From contig NJFT01000080.1 in assembly GCA_002221725.1 (NCBI GenBank), positions 93,688 through 157,687 of the forward strand: a stretch of 64,000 nt of DNA, written 5' to 3'. Of the stretch, positions 58,237-64,000 are shown piece after piece (position 1 is the stretch's first letter; each line of letters starts with the position of its first letter). Source of the DNA: Scedosporium boydii. Lineage: Eukaryota; Ascomycota; Sordariomycetes; Microascales; Microascaceae. Position numbers and translations under genes: made by a program. A model generated the notes under the pieces. It was given only the letters and a program-made list of their open reading frames with translations, did no database searches and was not told where the DNA came from.

Positions 58237-61200
58237 GTGAAGCTGTTCTTTTTTTTTGCCAGCTTCCTTTGTCCTATTTTGTCTCTACTTCATTCCACAG
58301 ACAGCTGCGGTCGCACGGCGTCCTCGGCGCTTTCAGGGCAGGCCTACGTACGAAGGATCAGTTGATGATCACGGTTAATGGCGTGGATACTGTGGTGTCC
58401 AAGTCTAGTTACGCGGTTTTGATGAATTGCCCAACACCCTCGATCAACCAACCGAACTGAGTTTCTATGACGTTTCACTACCCACCTTGTTTCTCGATTC
58501 ATTCTTCATTTTCCTTGTTTTCCGTCCTTCCGACGTATCACGTTCAGCGACTCTGCATGTGGTATCGAGTCGATATCACCACAACAATTTCCCCACATTA
58601 CACGTCACACGAGGTCTTACGAAGGAATACCTGTTCCTTCTTCGACACTTACAGGCGTTACTTGTACTACGAACATCGACTTGCATGTTTCCGGCAGCGT
58701 TGGCGTCACCCGCGAGGCTTGAGGGAGGGAACTGGGCCAACATGGTTGCTCGAGTTTTCCTTTTTTGACTCGGTTTTCCTTTTTTCCCTTTGTCCTTTGT
58801 GACCATTTGTGTCACGGCTATACCCCCTTTCTTGTTGATTCTTCGTTGTGGTTTTTTGTCTTCTTTCCCCCGCGTTCTTTTTTCTTGTTCACAAACATCC
58901 TCAACACCTCGTGTGTTCCGTCACGTCGGTGGGCCTACGTGGATGGCGATGCCTACACAATTCACCAGCTGGCTGGGGCCGGAAATCCTTTGGGGTTTGC
59001 AGTTTCTTCGGCGGTCGTTTATTTCAAGGTCGAAGTCGGGTTCGGACTGTCGATTCGTTTGATGTTTCTTGATCAGGAGGGAGGCCACGCATCATTTTGT
59101 CGTTTTGACTTCGTTCATGGAGTTTGGCGGAAACGGAGGGGTGGGAGGTTCAGATCATAGTCTAATTTTGCTGCTTTTCTCTGATCATGGATCGGAATGG
59201 AAAGGCCACAGTGGGACTGGAGTGTAGTCTTGCCTCTTTTTTGTTCTTCCTGTTTTTTAACGCCTTCGGAGAGGGGCTGGCGGATGGATTTTTGGTTCGG
59301 TTTGCGATTGCAAACGAATGGGAGGGCCGGATCGCCCTTGGCAGTTGTACGATAAGATGATAGGAATTGGCTCTAATGAAGACGTGCCCCCTTAACAACC
59401 GAGTGCTGCTAGATGTTATTTTTTGTAAAATTGTGTTGTCACAACTGTAGGTGTTCTTTGGCCTCTGGGATAGATAGAGAGCGTGGTTCTCCGGTGCAGG
59501 TCAGCATTTTATATTCGATATACCTCGGTACAACGTAGCCAGTAGCTAGTATCGGTTCAGCAATGACTGCGAAGGAAGGTTCTCTCGCGAGGCACACATC
59601 ACTCTACGAGAGTGGGTGAGATGCTGGGGAGGGCCTTGGTCGTCGACGACAGCGGTTGTTACTCCTGAGAGGCTCCGGGCTGGGACATTGTCAGAAGGTC
59701 TCTTATTTAAGAGTTTCCGACAAAGGTAGACTTGAGTCGTATGACGGAAGGCAATAAATGTAGGCCCAATGCGAAGTTCACCATGTTTTGCAGTGTACTT
59801 CTTTTATTTATTGAAGAGGGAAAAGAAGAATAAAAAGAAGAAGAAAAAAATAAGACAAAAAAAAGAAAAACATGTACATGTGACCTCATGGTGCAGCGAG
59901 CAAGAAAAGAGACTGTTGGAATTTTCTGAACAAGCACGAGGACTTGCCTGATAGAGAACGTCCTGTGTCGTCATTGGACGGGCTCTAGTGGATGGGGAAT
60001 GCTGCTAGTCTCTTGTCGGACGACCGACGATGCAATGCATTTTTAATTTGGCCGAAGCGGAGGAGGATTTTTCTTTGGTCGGATGGAGATGTCGGGCTAA
60101 TGTGGTGCCGGGGGGGTCCACATCCTGGGTTCTTGGGAGGCGGTGATGGTCCTGGTTTACTTCGTACAGACGAAGGAGATGGGGAGGTAAGAAGTACAAG
60201 TCATTCTTTCTTTTTGACGCAGAGCTGAGGGGAAGGATAGGCGCAAGAGAGTGTATCTGGACATGTTATGTGGGCGTGTATGTGTGCTATATGACTGCCG
60301 ATCTGGAGCTGGATTCTGGATCTAGATTCGAGGGGCTCAAGCTTAAAGGAAAGAGGCGGCAAATGCCGAGGAGGAGGGAGGGGAGGGGAGGGGGAAGAGA
60401 TCAACGGGCCTCGCCTCGTTGATAGATGCTTTACGCTTGGGATCCCGTGAGCATGTGCAGCTTCAATGTTACACCGCCCGCAGCAAGGATTGAGCAGAGA
60501 GAGAGAGTGCGTGTGTGTGTGTGTGAGAGAGAGAGAAAAAGAGAGAGAGAGAGAGCCAAGTCGGGGTCCCCAGCCGACTTCTTGAATCTCGAATGTTCCT
60601 GCGGGGGTGGAGTCCGATCCCAAGATTGAATTTTTCGGTATCACTGCAAAGATGTGGGAAATGTGGATTCGGTAAGAACTAAGAAGACAAGGATCAAGAT
60701 ACGACGTACACTAGATTACACTACACTACGAAGTTAAGGTGGCAAGTGGGAAGTGGGAAGTGGGAAGCGGAAATGGAACGCCAACTCGAAATGGAAATGG
60801 AACTTTCGAAGTTTTTTGTGGGTATCAAAAAAATGGTTCAATGTTTCGTTAGCTGCAATGACGATAATTTAGCAAGTGGAGAGAGAGAGGGCGGGAAATG
60901 TGTATGTACGAAGTAAAGTAGTGTATGATGGATGCGTGTGGGTGACCCTCCATCTTGTCTCTCCTCCAACTTCACACCTTTTCTCTCTCTTCTTCCTCTC
61001 CTCTCTCTCCCTCCCTGCTTTAGTCTGTTCAGCGAGAGTTTAAAAATTCCAAAGTGGAAACGAACTTACAAAGTATTACCCCATCGAAACCTGTCAATGT
61101 ATTGATCGTCCATCACATTCAATGGTGTCCCACTCCCAGGCTCTTTGAGGCCCTCCTAAACCCACATCCCCTTCACAGCCCCCCCCCCAATCCCATCGCC

Positions 61201-61281
61201 GGATAAAACCAAGTAGAGATACAAGCGGACTCCCCACAGGAGAAGACAAAAGGGAAACCAAATCCCCGGAAGAAAAAAAAG
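58237..61281. other. Intergenic with compound microsatellites
   Basis: The first 900 bases are T-rich, likely the 3' UTR and flank of the transcription factor gene. Beyond that there is no gene. Holds an A/G-rich block (59818-59868), a GA/GT microsatellite (60498-60555), tandem AAGTGGG units (60743-60770), two TACTTCGT/ACGAAGTA motifs (60158, 60908) and a C/T-rich block (60955-61020). The region just before 61282 is the transporter's leader. Confidence 0.45.
60498..60555. repeat. Compound (GA)n(GT)n(GA)n microsatellite
   Basis: GAGAGAG, then GTGTGTGTGTGTGTGT, then GAGAGAGAG and GAGAGAGAGAGAGAG interrupted by AAAA. Lies in the presumed promoter region of the sugar transporter, where length changes could alter expression; that is speculation. 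Confidence 0.85.
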
Positions 61282-63763
61282 ATGGCGGACGAGAAACGTG
61301 CCCACTCCGACCCGGCCCCGGCCCCGACTCCGGACGCCGGAGCGGTGCTCTCCGACGGATCGGCCAACGCCATCCTGCGCGACGCCAAAGCCGCAACCGA
61401 CAAGGAGAGGAACATGACTCTGTGGCAGGGCATCAAGCTGTATCCCAAGGCCATTGCTTGGAGCATTTTGATTTCGACGTGTATTGTGATGGAGGGCTAT
61501 GATATCAGTCTGGTGAATAATTTCTGTAAGTTTCTGATTCCCAGTGAAGAGGTTTTTGTACAGGAGGACGGTGGAGATTAACAAGACCTGTTCTTTTCCT
61601 TCTGGTACAATGTAGACGCGTTTGACCAGTTTAACCGCAAGTATGGCGAGCAGCTTCCCGATGGAACATATCAGGTTCCTGCGAGGTGGCAGGCTGGACT
61701 GAGTAATGTATGGCATTATTTCTTTCTCTCTTTCTGACACACACACACACACACACACACACTTACTTTCCCCCCTCCCCTCTCCCCACACCATCACTAC
61801 TAACACAAACCAAGGGCGCCAACGTCGGCGAAATCCTCGGCCTCTTCCTCAACGGAATCGTCTCCGAACGCTTCGGCTACCGCTGGACCGTCCTCACCTG
61901 TCTGGTCTGCATCGCCGGGTTCACCGCCATCTTCTTCACGGCCCAGAACGTACAGACTTTGCTCGTCGCCGAAATTCTCTGCGGTATTGTACGTGAATCC
62001 CTCTCCCTCTTTCTGTTCTACTCGGTAAATGCCTTGATATGTGAAGAAAGCTGATGCGGGTTGGGTATAGCCATGGGGAATCTTCCAGACTCGTAAGTCT
62101 TTGTTCAGTTGGGGGAAAGATAATGAAGGTAGACTAACATGGATGGTTAAAAGTCACCATCACTTACGCCTCCGAGGTCTGCCCCGTCGCTCTTCGGGGC
62201 TATCTTACTACTTACATCAACTTTTGCTGGGGTCTCGGGCAGGAAATCGGCATCGGAGTCATCATGTCCATGTTGGATCGGAAAGATGAGTGGGCTTATC
62301 GAATGTGCGTTCCCATTTTGCTCTTCCCTCTCCCTGGCCTGTCCCTTGCTAACTTCCCCAAGCCCCTACGCCCTCCAATGGATGTGGCCCCTTCCCCTCT
62401 TCATCGGCGTCTGGTTCGCCCCGGAATCTCCTTGGTGGCTCGTCCGGAGAGGACGTATCGAGGATGCGAAGAAGTCACTCTTGAGACTGACCAGCGTCGA
62501 TCGGGAGACGGACTTTGATGCCGATGAGACAGTGGCCATGATGGTGCACACGACGGCGTTGGAGGAAAAGGTAATCTACCTCTTCGTTGCTTTCTTTTCT
62601 TTTCTTTTTTTTCGCGGCGGTTCTGGTCTTGGCCTGGAGTTTGAAACTAATCGCACATTAGATCACGGCTGGTGCCTCGTACCTTGACTGCTTCAAGGGC
62701 ACAGATCTACGCAGAACAGAGGTAAGAATGGCGACTCCCAATAACTGGCCACAGCAAAGATCCAAAGTCCACCAATGCTAACCCAAACAACAAAAGGTCG
62801 TCTGCATGGTCTGGGCCATGCAAAACCTCAGCGGCAACGCCTTCTCCAACTACTCAACGTAAGAAGAAAAAAGAAGAAGACCCCCCCCCCCCCCCATCTG
62901 CCTTCTTTTCTAACCCTCTCCAGCTACTTCCTCGAACAAGCCGGCCTCCCCACCAATAAAGCCTACTCCTTCGCCCTCGGCCAATACGCAATCAACATGG
63001 CCGGCGTCTTCGGCGCCTGGTTCCTCATGACCCTCGGCATCGGCCGCCGCACCCTCTACCTCTACGGCCTCTCCCTCCTCTGCACCATGCTCTTCATCCT
63101 CGGCTTCCTCGGCCTCGTGCCCGGCGACCGCCGCGAGCAGGCTTCGCTCGCCACGGGGAGCATCATGCTCGTGTGGGCGCTGTGCTACCAGTTGACCGTG
63201 GGGACGGTTTGTTATTCGCTTGTGGGGGAGTTGAGTTCGAGGCGGCTGCAGATTAAGACGGTGGTTTTGGGGAGGAATTTATAGTAAGTTCGACAATTTT
63301 AGGAGTGATGTCGACGTTTTGTTCTAACAGGGACTCCGCAGTAACATCGTCGGAATCTTGAATAGCGTCTTGACACCTTACATGCTTAACCCCGGCGCAT
63401 GGAACTGGAGCAACTACACCGGCTTCTTCTGGGTACGCTCTTCTTCTCGTTGACCTCTTTTTCTTTTACGTCGACTAACAACAGTTTTAACTTATACAGG
63501 GCGGAATCTGCGCCCTCTGCGTCGTCTACACGTACTTCCGCGTCCCCGAACCCCGCGGCCGCTCCTTCGCCGAGCTCGACGTGCTGTTCGAGCACAAGGT
63601 CTCGGCGCGCAAGTTCGACAAGACCGAGGTGGACGTGTTTGCCGAGAGCGTCGAGGATGGGGTCATGGCGGGTTATAGGGAGACGTTGCAGCGGGAGAGA
63701 CGTGGCGGGGAGGAGGAGGGGGTTGATGAGAAGAAGGTGGTGGGTGAGGTGAGGTATGAGTAG
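61282..63763 (+). CDS. MFS sugar transporter, maltose/alpha-glucoside type
   Basis: Proton-coupled sugar importer of the plasma membrane. Eleven exons: 61282-61525, 61616-61707, 61815-61988, 62071-62092, 62154-62304, 62363-62570, 62662-62721, 62797-62858, 62924-63283, 63342-63432, 63500-63763; 575 residues, introns 58-107 nt. Sugar-porter marks are NGIVSERFGYR (loop 2-3), the loop 6 motif PESPWWLVRRGR, and PEPRGRSFAELD after the last helix in place of PETKGRT. The stretch LYPKAIAWSILISTCIVMEGYD plus [34 protein letters not shown] is characteristic of fungal Mal11/AGT1-like permeases, so maltose or another alpha-glucoside is the likely cargo (inference). Exon 4 is only 22 nt. Introns carry a (CA)13 run near 61738 and a C15 run at 62881-62895. 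Confidence 0.95.
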
Positions 63764-64000
63764 GTGGATGCGAGTTTTTTTTCTTTTTATTGCTATGTGT
63801 GATTCTTTATGAGAATCTCTTCTCCCTTTGATCTCTCTGTAATGTAAGTCGGAGGCCGTCTGCTGGTCATGCTGGGGTATAATAGCTATTTCGATAATGA
63901 TGCTCGACCTTAAACAAATAGCTCTGCGGAAGATGTGCTGATCTCTCGAGTTCTGTCCGGATACGCCAGCTTAAAATCTCAAAGAAAAAAAAAAAAAAAA
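63764..64000. other. 3' flank of the transporter gene
   Basis: T-rich tail after the stop; the window ends in an A-rich run (from about 63983). No further gene. Confidence 0.5.

Overview
This is nuclear DNA from a filamentous ascomycete. Short GT-AG introns with RCTAAC-like branch sites interrupt most genes. The gene content is also fungal: the fungus-only elongation factor eEF3, an AA9 lytic polysaccharide monooxygenase, a Zn2Cys6 transcription factor, a DUF3433-type membrane protein, a DUF7025 AAA ATPase, a maltose-type sugar transporter and F-box-like proteins of a kind common in Pezizomycotina. Sordariomycetes is the best guess from overall style; the sequence does not fix a genus. There are no rRNA genes, CRISPR arrays, intact transposons or plasmid features.

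Layout, left to right. 1-1026 (-) is the N-terminal part of an F-box-like protein running off the edge. 1907-2785 (+) is a coiled-coil and membrane protein with an in-frame stop. 4469-5257 (+) is a short-chain dehydrogenase. After a 5.2 kb gene-poor stretch with a tRNA-Cys-like fragment comes eEF3 (10457-14280, +), with an unusually long intron. 16978-17825 (+) is the AA9 LPMO. A second F-box-like gene (18827-19822, -), a Yvc1/TRP-type vacuolar cation channel (20410-22594, -) and an ASCH/PUA-like protein (23347-23883, -) follow. A 6.7 kb gene-poor stretch precedes the six-exon AAA ATPase (30568-34051, +), which converges on the very large DUF3433-type membrane protein (35438-39691, -). A macro-domain hydrolase (43084-43814, +) converges on a six-exon, 1316-residue protein (43987-48652, -) with an HEXXH motif and a long coiled coil. 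A 6.9 kb spacer leads to a Zn2Cys6 transcription factor (55565-58236, +), then an eleven-exon alpha-glucoside-type MFS transporter (61282-63763, +).

The genes do not form an obvious pathway or biosynthetic cluster; this reads as an ordinary housekeeping-plus-accessory chromosomal segment. The LPMO (extracellular cellulose cleavage), the sugar transporter and possibly the transcription factor could all serve plant-polymer use, but that link is inferred only from function. The best candidate for something undescribed is the HEXXH protein at 43987-48652: its putative zinc-binding motif appears only after splicing, because an intron falls between its fourth and fifth residues. Other points of note are an intergenic TACTTCGT/ACGAAGTA motif far above chance, an in-frame stop inside an apparent membrane protein gene, and a second F-box gene that needs either a 49-nt intron or a frameshift.

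Exon coordinates were worked out by hand from splice consensus and reading-frame continuity. No homology search could be run.
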